Shown here: positions 1-6,967 of the stretch, piece by piece | Position numbering within the stretch: position 1 is the first letter of the stretch | How the letters are laid out: each line of letters begins with the position of its first letter | Program-made: the position numbers and the translations under genes | From: Phoronis pallida | Taxonomy: Eukaryota > Phoronida > Phoronidae | Direction: 5' to 3' | Assembly (NCBI GenBank): GCA_028565715.1 | Contig: JAOXYC010219906.1 | Span: 1 to 10,986, forward strand | Length of the DNA: 10,986 nt | Notes under the pieces: model-generated | What the model was told of the DNA's origin: nothing | Databases searched by the model: none | Seen by the model: only the letters and a program-made list of their open reading frames with translations

Positions 1-113
1 TTGTTCCTGTACAATGCTCAGTTAAGAGTTAAAATAACATTGTGGAATGCTGCATATTCAAATGGTTTCATGACCAATACAGTTTTGATACATTCTTAAC
101 AAGACTGCTGTGT

Positions 114-481
114 TTAGAACAGGTTTCTTGCAGAATGAGATTGGTGTTCAGGCTTTCCTGTGGCCAACGTTTCTTGGATTTGAACTGAAAACTTTAAAGT
201 TGTTTGTGGAAGTAAAAAGATGGTGATGACACCAGGAACAGTTCCTAAGCACTTAGAGAATGATGCAGTTCTTTGAGGTTCCATAAGGATAGCAATGGCT
301 GCCTTTTCTTCTATGATATCAGTCTATAACATAGATTTATGACCGAACTCTTGATTATTGGACACCAAGGGAGTTCTGAAGCAGAAAGGAATGAGTACAA
401 ATCTTCAAGGTTATCATGCCTGTAGTGGAAAGTTTGCCCCAGAATCAGCAACATTAGAAGAATTTGGCATGTTGGGGATAA
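114..481 (-). pseudogene. Possible frameshifted antisense coding relic
   Basis: Two open stretches overlap on the minus strand. One runs from 481 to 311 (57 codons including its TAG stop) and contains HDNLEDLYSFLSASELPWC. The other runs from 323 to 114 in a different frame (70 codons including its TAA stop) and contains EEKAAIAILMEPQRTASF. Their 13-base overlap is what one frameshift in an old coding sequence would leave. The amino-acid mix looks protein-like rather than the Lys/Asn/Phe/Ile-rich mix usual for AT-rich junk. I cannot assign a family. Open runs of this length also arise by chance in a few percent of frames, so this may not be a gene remnant. Confidence 0.2.
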
Positions 482-662
482 TTAGACGGAGATAAGAACT
501 AACAAGAACTGTATAGTTTTATGAGGATATTAGAAGATGATGGAATTTAACTAGGCTTTCTTATCACTAATGATTTAGAACAGGATGTCAAGCTGATTAG
601 CATAGCAGAAGTCAGAACATGGATTTTGATTTAACTGAGTTTCTGTGCTTCATTTACTAACA

Positions 663-842
663 TCAGCGGTTGACTGGAGATATGAGGTTAGATGAACTGG
701 AAGATGAGCAGGCTTCACTGGCAGCATCACTGGCTTCACTTCTGGTTGGTTTGTTTGGGTTGTTTTTGACACTTTTTCTCCGTCTTGGCCTCGATTTGCA
801 TTTGTGTAATAACTTTTGGATGACAACCATTCTTTTTGTCAT
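663..842 (-). CDS. Unassigned 59-codon antisense ORF, basic then Ser-rich
   Basis: The minus strand has an ATG at 842-840 and a TGA stop at 665-663. The product begins MTKRMVVIQKLLHKC, continues through a basic run (KSRPRRRKSVKNN) and ends in a Ser-rich tail (ACSSSSSSNLISPVNR). The frame stays open about 15 codons above the ATG, to a TGA, and that stretch contains an AG (CTTAAGCAG) that could serve as a splice acceptor, so it could equally be the 3' part of a terminal exon. It lies antisense to the ZO gene in its upstream intron or flank. No family is recognised. It could be a nested gene, a dead fragment related to the 114-481 relic, or chance. The plus-strand reading of the same bases is likely its shadow. 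Confidence 0.22.
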   Translation of the reverse strand: MTKRMVVIQKLLHKCKSRPRRRKSVKNNPNKPTRSEASDAASEACSSSSSSNLISPVNR

Positions 843-970
843 TGCACGATTATCTCCATTCTGCTTAAGGGATAGTCTTGTGTATTTTCATTGTACAATG
901 ATTGTTGAAATTCTAGATTGCTAGTCTATGAATTCTTTATTCAAATGTCAAGTTTTTGGTTTCTTAGTCA

Positions 971-1049
971 TCACATAAATACACTTTGTCGCTGCCAAGA
1001 ATGACAAAACAGTGTAGTCATACTTTCGCAGAAAAGAGCACTATAATTC
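971..1049 (-). CDS. Candidate antisense short terminal exon with nearby AATAAA
   Basis: On the minus strand a good polypyrimidine tract and acceptor (TTTTGCCCCTACAG) precede a frame open for 25 codons (NYSALFCESMTTLFCHSWQ...) that stops at TGA 973-971. An AATAAA hexamer lies at 941-936, 30 bases after the stop. Acceptor, short frame, stop and polyadenylation signal in order is the arrangement of a last exon. The family is not recognised and no upstream exon was found. Each element is short, so chance is a serious alternative. Confidence 0.15.
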
Positions 1050-1316
1050 CTGTAGGGGCAAAACAGAAATCAATTTAAGATGTCAATAAGAACTGTTTAA
1101 TAATTGCTACATGTTGTGGTTACATTGCACATTCTTCAATAGAAACTATCATGTATTTCATTAGCCATGGGCAGTTCTACATTGTAAGCTGGGAATAGCA
1201 TTTATTTTCACTGTAGGCATGATTATTAATTAATGGGTTTATAAACTGATATGAAGGCACCAATTGCCTGTTGGGTATATTCATTGTATAAGGGATATCA
1301 CTGAGGAAATAGTAAG

Positions 1317-1345
1317 AATCATTTGATATGCAGTTTCAAATGATT
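1317..1345. repeat. Small perfect inverted repeat
   Basis: The arm AATCATTTGA (1317-1326) and its exact complement TCAAATGATT (1336-1345) flank a 9-base spacer. It would form a 10-bp hairpin in DNA or RNA. It lies in non-coding sequence, and no function is implied. Confidence 0.5.
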
Positions 1346-2530
1346 TGGTAGGATTCTTAATTCACTTCTTTCTAGCCTACAAGTGTTGCGTTTGTTTGAA
1401 AACTGGTTTTATACTACCGATAATAGTTGAATTGCCAGTATCAACCTGTGTTATAAGCTTGATTACTTGTAGATCAAAGTGATTTGCTGTGATTTGTGAT
1501 CAATACATGCTATGGTTGATAATTACCAGCCATGTGAGTGAAATGCTCACCTAGTTCTGACCTAGTGGGGCTGTGTTTAATGATCACCATGATTGGCCAT
1601 AAGACTTGTTGTGCTAGTCAAGGGTCTTTGCCTTGTGATTTTGCTGTTTTTTTTTTACACATTTAGGCACATGTTTATTGCTTAAACAGAATGATTCATA
1701 AAAACACCTAAAGTCATGTGTTCATGCAAAACTTCATGTTTTCACCAGAGTTGAGCTGTAAAGTTTTTAAGAGAGTGTTTATTATAAAACTGAAGATGCA
1801 TATACACTAGATGGTAATCTGTTTGGTAAACATGTCCACTTTTTATGATGTTTCCATGGAATTCTAAACACACATAAACTGGCATGTCTTATCTTTATCT
1901 CAAATTTCAAAACATTTTTGAGTGAAAACAACATCTCTTTTTCTTGCGGCTAGCACTTTGATTTGCTGTGGCATCTTTGGCAAATACAAATAAAAAAAAA
2001 AATTTTAATTTTGCTATATAATACAGAGCTTCACATCTGTGCCTTTGTATATTCTGATCAATTTCTATCAGAAAATGCATGGACAGTGACTCCTATAAAT
2101 TAGCTACAGTTGTGTAAAGCTATTCATGTCACATGTAATAACTGACACACCTGCACCACTAGTCTGTGAATCCTATGTCATGATATGTTAATTGTCAGAA
2201 GCAATGCCTTTCCTTCTATTGTCATGTACATATCTATTGTCTTTTCAACCTGAAAGCAAACTTTCATTCATGGATTAAACCTTTGAGGATGGTGGTTGAC
2301 TACTCGGATTCATCTAAGGTCTGAGAATATTTGTTAAAAATTACATAAATTGAAGTGTTCCAAATTTTATCAGCAAAATGGCATTTGGAATAGCATTCAA
2401 AATGGACTATTAAACATTTTAAAGCATATCACCATATGGATGTCAAGTAATAAAACTCGACAACACTTGAATTGATAAACTACCTGTACCATTGTAGAAA
2501 CATATTAGATTTCTGTCCTTTACATTTCAG

Positions 2531-2703
2531 ATTGGTGAGCGAGTAATATGGGAGACCCATAATGTAGCCATAACTAAGGTACCCGGATTCGGGTTTGGGA
2601 TAGCTGTCAGTGGTGGACGAGACAACCCTCACTTTGCTAATGGTGACCCATCTATTGCAATCTCAGATGTACTCAAGGCAGGCCCTGCAGAGGGTAAACT
2701 ACA
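2531..2703 (+). CDS. ZO exon A: first two-thirds of PDZ1
   Basis: Encodes joined residues 1-57 of the visible protein, plus two bases of the next codon. It contains [10 protein letters not shown] (beta-A strand), the carboxylate-binding loop PGFGFG at residues 18-23, then SGGRDNPHF and [13 protein letters not shown]. The GGRDNPHF tract is a hallmark of ZO PDZ1 and distinguishes it from PSD-95-type PDZs. In the family this domain binds the C-terminal tails of claudins and similar junction proteins. The acceptor is TTTACATTTCAG and the donor ACA|GTAAGT. The reading frame is fixed by the match and by phase joining with the next exon. Residues before IGERVIWE, including the start, belong to exons not identified here. 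Confidence 0.96.
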
Positions 2704-3070
2704 GTAAGTATCTGTGGCTTGCTTAAAAGCAATTTTACTTGTTGACTATAGCCATTGATAAAAATCTTGCCCCTGAATTACTATTCATGAGCCTTTGTCT
2801 CATGTGCCAAAAATAACAGCTATCTTTTTAAATAGCAAAATTTTTACTTTCTCTCGTGTCCTCTAAAATATAACAGGAATGTTTACCTGCTACTATTTCA
2901 GATCAGTTTAATGTTAACAGTGCACATTTTACTGATAAATCCAATAAATACACTGCCATTATTTCCAGGAAATTGTGTTCACACTGTATTGGTGGTTAGC
3001 TCAGCAGTGTTTCCAATCATGAGTAGACTTTTTTTAAAGCAGCTTGATGTAACTTTTTTGTCTTTTTCAG
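2704..3070 (+). other. Intron between PDZ1 exons (367 bases)
   Basis: It begins with the consensus donor GTAAGT and ends with a strong pyrimidine tract, TTTTTTGTCTTTTTCAG. It is AT-rich and I see no repeat or open frame worth naming. Confidence 0.85.
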
Positions 3071-3173
3071 AATAAATGACCGAGTTCTTAGTGTCAATGG
3101 TTACTCATTAGAGAATGTAGACTATGCGACGGCCATATCAACTCTCAAGGGAGGTGGAGATACAGTTCATTTG
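3071..3173 (+). CDS. ZO exon B: PDZ1 C-terminal third
   Basis: Encodes residues 58-92. It starts by completing a split Gln codon and reads INDRVLSVNGYSLENVDYAT, then AISTLKGGGDTVHL, ending in phase 0. INDRVLSVNG is the PDZ beta-D/beta-E hairpin, and ENVDYATAIS forms helix alpha-2, which lines the peptide groove; the position after NVD is Tyr. The acceptor is TTTTTCAG and the donor TTG|GTGAGA. It follows exon A in phase and completes the fold apart from the last strand, which is in the next exon. Confidence 0.95.
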
Positions 3174-3565
3174 GTGAGAACAGCTAAATTATACTCCAGA
3201 ATTAAATATCATGTGCATAGGTGATGAATTTGAAAAGATAAAAAATTTGACACTAAATTGGGAATTGAATACTTCTGTATTTTAGTTTAACATAACATTA
3301 TTTGTGGACTGATTTCAGTTGATATAAAAAATCAATACAAGACTAAGAATGTTTTTATGATGAAGCTGCTTTTTTGTTATTTATCAATTTCAATATCAAC
3401 TGCTTGGATTTGTATGGATCTGAATGTGGTCACATATTGTAAGCAGCTTGTTAAAAGGTGTTTTCATGAACTTGTTTGTATGGTCATATTTTTCATGTCA
3501 GTTTTAATAGAGCTTTTACCAAGTTTCAGGATTATATGATGATATTGTTATCTTAATTCTGACAG
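3174..3565 (+). other. Intron between PDZ1 and PDZ1/PDZ2 junction exon (392 bases)
   Basis: It starts with donor GTGAGA and ends at TTCTGACAG. A 60-codon open stretch at 3357-3539 is Phe/Leu/Ile-rich with no recognisable domain and is read as chance in AT-rich DNA. Nothing else stands out. Confidence 0.8.
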
Positions 3566-3656
3566 GTTATTCGGCGGAAGATCATTGTTCCAGCCGGAAG
3601 TGAGCCAGAACCACACCCCACAAAAGTCACACTCACCAAGAAAAGTAAAAAAGATG
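3566..3656 (+). CDS. ZO exon C: last strand of PDZ1, inter-PDZ linker, start of PDZ2
   Basis: Encodes residues 93-122 in phase 0, ending with one base of a split Glu codon. VIRRKIIVPAG is the final PDZ1 strand with its basic end, matching the IRRKKKV-type tract of vertebrate ZO proteins. SEPEPHPTKVTLTKKSKKD is the short linker leading into PDZ2, where PTKVTL is the first strand. A short PDZ1-PDZ2 linker is typical of ZO proteins. The donor is GATG|GTAAGA. Confidence 0.94.
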
Positions 3657-4071
3657 GTAAGAACCCTGAATGAACCCCTATTATTACAACTTAAATATAC
3701 AGTGAAGCAGTAGATATTCCTCTTACTTTAAAATAAAAGAGAAACCTTAAAAACTGAGACACTGTTTTTAAAAGGACTGCTGTGCAAATATAAATATTTG
3801 TTTATAAATCATATAATTCCATTCACTTCTTGGGTCCTTTGATAGAATGAATCTTCAAGTAAATATTTTTGGTTTTGCTTATTCGATCCTTGAAATTGCA
3901 TACAAAAGTACTGTGTTAGAATTATTAGAAAGTTTTATGAACAAGCAAGCATATCATATGTTGCCTACTGGAATACACTGTTGCCTTGCAATTCATATCA
4001 TATAGGTTTGATCAGATAAGTAACATGGTTCTGTTACTTGTCTTTACACATTCATCTGTTTTTGCTTTCAG
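3657..4071 (+). other. Intron inside PDZ2 (415 bases)
   Basis: It runs from donor GTAAGA to acceptor TTTTTGCTTTCAG. It is AT-rich, and I see no named element. Confidence 0.8.
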
Positions 4072-4175
4072 AATTTGGAGTTGTTTTGGGTTATAAATTA
4101 TACATCAAAGAAATTACAGGCAATAGTTTAGCAGCCCAGGATGGGGGATTAAAAGAAGGAGATTCTATTGTCAAG
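4072..4175 (+). CDS. ZO exon D: PDZ2 core
   Basis: Encodes residues 123-157, completing the split Glu codon and then reading [20 protein letters not shown] and [14 protein letters not shown]. This corresponds to the EYGLRLASHIFVKEI region of ZO-1 PDZ2. In the family PDZ2 forms a domain-swapped homodimer or heterodimer with other ZO proteins and binds connexin tails. The carboxylate loop here is EFGVVLG rather than the usual GLGF form, as is typical of the divergent ZO PDZ2. It ends in phase 0 with donor AAG|GTTTGT, a weaker donor than its neighbours. Confidence 0.95.
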
Positions 4176-4656
4176 GTTTGTTTGATGTTTTTTCACATTT
4201 TCCAAATCAAACCGTTCTGTTGTGATTTCCATTCATATTAAACACATTTATAATGCATATTATAATCAACTTATTAAAACATGACTTTATTTACACATTA
4301 ATTTTTATTCTTATTGGACTCAACAGAGTCAACTTGCTTTAAGCAAAAACAAATCCTCATGTGAAAAGGTGCACAGCGCCGCTCATTGGGTAATTATATA
4401 TACTGGCTAAAGGTCTATCTTACGTTAAGATTTAGACCGAATTAGGTTGAGCTGGATAGCTCACTTGGTAGAGCATCTGACTGGCAATCAGGGAGACCTG
4501 GGTTCGATTCCCAGTTCAGTTCCAAATTTTTCTGTCTTTTCAAATTTATTATGACTTTATTTATGGTAATTAATTAAATTTTCAATAACACAGAACTTTG
4601 AATTCATTTTAACCATAACATAATATTAACTCTAAATAATCTGTTGGCTTTTCTAG
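4176..4656 (+). other. Intron inside PDZ2 carrying a tRNA-derived repeat (481 bases)
   Basis: It runs from donor GTTTGT to acceptor TTTTCTAG. It contains the better-preserved copy of the tRNA-like repeat (4425-4546), annotated separately. The sequence on both sides of it is plain AT-rich intron. Confidence 0.8.
4425..4546 (+). mobile_element. tRNA-derived SINE-like element, copy 1
   Basis: A tRNA-like part at 4450-4522 (73 nt) folds fully. It has a 7-bp acceptor stem (AGCTGGA with TTCAGTT, two G-U pairs), a D stem GCTC/GAGC, an anticodon stem TCTGA/TCAGG with loop CTGGCAA (anticodon GGC), and a T arm CTGGG-TTCGATT-CCCAG. Box A (TAGCTCACTTGG) and box B (GGTTCGATTCC), the internal Pol III promoter, are intact, and a T5 run at 4527-4531 could end transcription. 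A functional tRNA-Ala is unlikely: GGC is rarely the alanine anticodon in animals, the G3-U70 identity pair is missing, and base 73 is C. The repeat extends 25 bases upstream and about 24 downstream in common with copy 2, so it is a dispersed element in the sense orientation of the host gene. Confidence 0.8.
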
Positions 4657-4804
4657 CTGAACAACACATCAACAGAACACCTATCACTAGTAGAAGCAAA
4701 GAAACTCATAGATAAAGCCAAGGACAAATTACACATGACTGTGGTCAAGGGACAGGGCAAGTTAGGACGACACAGTCGACAGGCCAGTAAATTAACGGAA
4801 GGAG
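4657..4804 (+). CDS. ZO exon E: PDZ2 C-terminal part and start of linker
   Basis: Encodes residues 158-206 in phase 0, with one base left over. LNNTSTEHLSLVEAKKLID covers the beta-E strand and helix alpha-2, parallel to the INGTVTENMSLTDAKTLIE region of ZO-1. KAKDKLHMTVVKG is the last strand. After it, QGKLGRHSRQASKLTEG begins a basic linker, and R-Q-A-S resembles a basophilic kinase site (inference). The acceptor is TTTTCTAG and the donor GGAG|GTTAGA. Confidence 0.95.
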
Positions 4805-5177
4805 GTTAGAATTATGATATTTATATAGGAATATTCTTTAATTAGTCATTTCTGTACATGCATGAGCAGCACAATTGATGCGGGGATGGCTCCAGGAAAA
4901 AAGATAATTGAATAATTGGATTGCTAAAAAGATGATGAATTTTTAAGCCAACATGTAACTCGACTGCCCTCTATGATTGACCAGCATCTACACTCTACAC
5001 TTAATATTGTCAGTTTTGACTTCCCACTAACCCAATCACAATATCTTGCTAGATATTTTATAGATGAGCATTTGCATCCTTCTAACATCAAGCACATTGG
5101 GATAGATATTTATAACTTCATATTTAACACTGGTGACCTTTGTAGTCATAACATTATAGTTCATTATTTTTCACCAG
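4805..5177 (+). other. Intron before the Pro-rich linker exon (373 bases)
   Basis: It runs from donor GTTAGA to acceptor TTATTTTTCACCAG. Its last 205 bases (from 4973) stay open in frame with the following exon and carry an ATG, which is discussed as a finding. No repeat is recognised. Confidence 0.75.
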
Positions 5178-5396
5178 AATACACTCCTACCAAGGCCAGA
5201 ACACCAGAGCTGCCTCGTAAACAAGATAATGTTAACCTACTCAGGAACCGGTCTCCGTCACCTCCACGGCACAGACCCAACATGCCCCTGTCATTCGACC
5301 AGCTTGACAAACCCTATGCACCAATCAATGAACAGCCGAGCTCACCGTTTGATAACGCCCCACCCCGGCCACCGCTTCCACTCACTGAACCAATGC
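5178..5396 (+). CDS. ZO exon F: Pro/Arg-rich PDZ2-PDZ3 linker
   Basis: Encodes residues 207-279 with split codons at both ends (phase 1 in and out, so skipping would keep the frame). The content is low in complexity and disordered: YTPTKARTPELPRKQD, then LLRNRSPSPPRHRP with an SR/SP-type tract, then a Pro-rich end NAPPRPPLPLTEPM. PPRPPLP is a plausible SH3 ligand. In vertebrate ZO proteins this linker is likewise rich in RS/SP and carries phosphorylation sites; the sequence itself is not conserved. The exon is GC-rich compared with the introns beside it, as expected for coding DNA. The acceptor is TTTTTCACCAG and the donor ATGC|GTAAGT. Confidence 0.9.
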
Positions 5397-5664
5397 GTAA
5401 GTACCAACATGTTATTTAAATATGCAGTGAATGTTTCAACATTGTTATGGATAGATTGTTTTCTTTACAGAAAAAACAACTTGATTTGAGTTATTGAGAT
5501 ACGTGAAGTTGGTGTCAGCACATCTAATAGAAACATGTGTACAGAGTGTTTAAAGGTTTGATTACGGCTGACAAATCTAGGTTAAAAATCACATTTCGAA
5601 CCATAAAAGATTTCATATAAAAGAGCTATTCATTGAAATAGCACACATCACATCATTGCCCTGA

Positions 5665-5680
5665 ATAATAGCGCTATTAT
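5665..5680. repeat. 16-bp perfect palindrome
   Basis: ATAATAGCGCTATTAT is self-complementary around GCGC. It lies 3 bases before the shared start of tRNA-derived repeat copy 2. Copy 1 has no counterpart at the same offset, so it is not clearly part of the element. Confidence 0.5.
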
Positions 5681-5683
5681 GTG

Positions 5684-5805
5684 TTAATATTTGGACAGAA
5701 TTGGGATGGGCTGGATAGCTCAGTTGGTAGAGCATCTGACGGGAAATCAAGGAGACTTTGGTTCGATTCCCAGTTCAGTTCGGATTTTTTCTGTCTTTTC
5801 ATATT
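5684..5805 (+). mobile_element. tRNA-derived SINE-like element, copy 2 (decayed)
   Basis: It is co-linear with copy 1 over 122 bases without any indel. The 25-base leader has 5 differences, and the CTGTCTTTTCA tail motif is shared. The tRNA-like part is 5709-5781. Box A (TAGCTCAGTTGG) and box B (GGTTCGATTCC) are intact, but the anticodon stem has a C-A mismatch, the base before the anticodon is G rather than the universal U33, and the T stem has a T-C mismatch. It is therefore not a working tRNA. A T6 run follows at 5785-5790. Reading through it gives a peptide of the DSSVGRASD type, a well-known false protein produced when tRNA sequence is translated, so the open frame across it is not an exon extension. 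Confidence 0.8.
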
Positions 5806-5831
5806 CATGAATAATTTCATTTTGATTATAG

Positions 5832-5946
5832 AATCACCAAAGCGAGGCATATCACCAGGACAGGAGCCCCCTCGTCATGATGATGATTATTACAGGAAGC
5901 GTGACCATGAGGATACAGGGTTGTCACGGAAACATCATGACTATGA
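5832..5946 (+). CDS. ZO exon G: charged linker before PDZ3
   Basis: Encodes residues 280-317, with two bases left over. It reads SPKRGISPGQEPPRHDDD, then YYRKRDHEDTGLSRKHHDY. The mix of acidic and basic blocks with paired tyrosines is disordered and follows the Pro-rich exon. SPKRG and ISPG are possible Pro-directed kinase sites (inference). No named domain is present. The acceptor TTTTGATTATAG is weak, and the donor GA|GTAAGT is strong. The joint with either the 39-nt cassette or PDZ3 directly keeps the frame. Confidence 0.88.
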
Positions 5947-6367
5947 GTAAGTTGTGTCTTCTAGTGTCTTCCTGATGAACAGCTTTGCTCATTTGTAATT
6001 TTTCCTTATCTATTGTTGGTGGTTTAGACGATTTTGATTTCCTTTAATCTTTCCTTCAAGATTAAAGGAAATCAAAATAGTCAAAAAGTCAGTAACACAA
6101 GATTTTATGATAGATCTGAAAGTGTTACCCCAATTACTACATCCATTTAATGGGTCCCACCAAAAATGTGGTAACAAGATTCAAACTGAAAATTTTCATT
6201 CAGCCGTGCCTCACGCAACCGTCAAGTTTTTAAATATTGGTTAGTCCCAATTGAACAAATTATAGGTTTTTGTAATTTCGTTGTACACTTTTTCAATGTT
6301 ATGTTTTTGTCTCATTCTAACTGTTGGGAATGTCTATTTGTAACCACTCTTATGTCTCCTCCCCAAG
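5947..6367 (+). other. Intron with a long hairpin (421 bases)
   Basis: It runs from donor GTAAGT to acceptor CTCCTCCCCAAG. A near-perfect inverted repeat lies at 6027-6082 and is annotated separately. The remaining sequence is unremarkable. Confidence 0.7.
6027..6082. repeat. Near-perfect inverted repeat, 25-bp arms, 6-base loop
   Basis: The left arm 6027-6051 and right arm 6058-6082 are complementary at 24 of 25 positions around the loop TCCTTC; the one mismatch is near the open end. In the transcript this is a stable but AT-rich hairpin, close in size to a short pre-miRNA, though the loop is small and the arms are far too perfect for most miRNA precursors. It may also be a foldback (MITE-like) remnant or a recent inverted duplication. 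It sits in an intron about 285 bases before the 39-nt cassette exon. Confidence 0.85.
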
Positions 6368-6406
6368 GCGCTGGATGAGGTCACGCTTGCCTTCCCATGA
6401 GCCTAG
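6368..6406 (+). CDS. ZO exon H: 39-nt cassette exon before PDZ3
   Basis: It adds 13 residues (RWMRSRLPSHEP with split codons at both ends; residues 318-330). The acceptor CTCCTCCCCAAG and donor CTAG|GTAAGG are both good. It enters and leaves in phase 2, so including or skipping it keeps the frame; skipping joins exon G to PDZ3 through an Asp codon. The product is basic, with one Trp. RSRLPS is a possible basophilic kinase motif (inference). It is too short for homology to prove, so support rests on splice sites and phase. Confidence 0.72.
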
Positions 6407-6967
6407 GTAAGGGTCATGCATCGTATGTTACAGCATGAGCCCAGACACAGCTAACCACATTTATTGAACTTATGTTGTTCTAACCAAGTTCTGCATGTTT
6501 TATCATTATATTTATCTTCAGTTTTGTTCCTAGATCTTATTGATCCCACAAAGTTTTTTTAAGATTTGCATGTTAAAACATGTTATCAAGCATGTTTGCC
6601 AAAAAAGCTGTATCATCTGAATAAATAATATGGTGCATGTTTTGTGCTAACTACCATATTTTATGTGAGAATGATCAGAGGATTGAATAACAGTTGCTCT
6701 TGCATTACACTATCAAACCCCCCAAAAAATCAACATGAGACATTTTTATGTGTCCTTATTTGGTCGCATATTGTGGGCAGCTTATTAGTTTTCTTATGAC
6801 ACATAAGCTAATTGATTTGCATGCTCCTTATGCTAGTACCAGCAAGTCTCATGTGTTATAATCTTTGGTTTTACAAATCATATTCTAAATAATTAATGTG
6901 TAGATGATAACCAAAACCAACTTGGAATCTAATATGGTTGATTATAAATGGATTTTATCCTTTTCAG
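6407..6967 (+). other. Intron before PDZ3 (561 bases)
   Basis: It runs from donor GTAAGG to acceptor TTATCCTTTTCAG. It is AT-rich, with a CCCCCCAAAAAA run near 6718. No open frame or repeat is recognised. Confidence 0.8.

Larger units (their letters stand above)
1..2530. other. Upstream intron or 5' flank with no plus-strand exon recognised
   Basis: These 2.5 kb end in a good splice acceptor (TTTACATTTCAG at 2519-2530), so at least the right end is intron of the ZO gene. No plus-strand open frame here reads like the N-terminus of a ZO protein. The segment is AT-rich, with a T run near 1645 and an A run near 1991. The minus strand of 114-1049 holds several coding-like open stretches, listed separately. 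A small inverted repeat lies at 1317-1345. The rest shows nothing I can name. Confidence 0.7.
5397..5831 (+). other. Intron between linker exons carrying a second tRNA-derived repeat (435 bases)
   Basis: It runs from donor GTAAGT to acceptor TTTTGATTATAG. It contains repeat copy 2 (5684-5805), which ends only 26 bases before the exon, so the repeat tail forms part of the region where the branch point and pyrimidine tract must lie. A 16-bp perfect palindrome, ATAATAGCGCTATTAT, sits at 5665-5680, just upstream of the repeat. Confidence 0.8.

Noticed and set aside
670-924. Plus-strand 84-codon frame (MTGDMRLDELED...)
   Set aside because: It begins at TTG, not ATG. Its acidic and Leu-rich content mirrors the basic and Ser-rich minus-strand frame, and it matches no ZO N-terminus.
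3357-3539. 60-codon frame in the PDZ1 intron
   Set aside because: The Phe/Leu/Ile-rich content is typical of AT-rich sequence, there is no homology, and it lies inside an intron with strong splice sites.
4450-4522. Functional tRNA-Ala(GGC) gene
   Set aside because: The cloverleaf is complete, but the anticodon is rare in animals, the G3-U70 alanine identity pair is absent, base 73 is C, and the flanks are shared with a decayed copy 1.26 kb away. A SINE-type origin fits better.
5681-5831. Open frame running into exon G with a DSSVGRASD-type peptide
   Set aside because: This peptide is the translation of tRNA-like sequence in the repeat. The acceptor at 5831 and phase joining with exon F place the true exon start at 5832.
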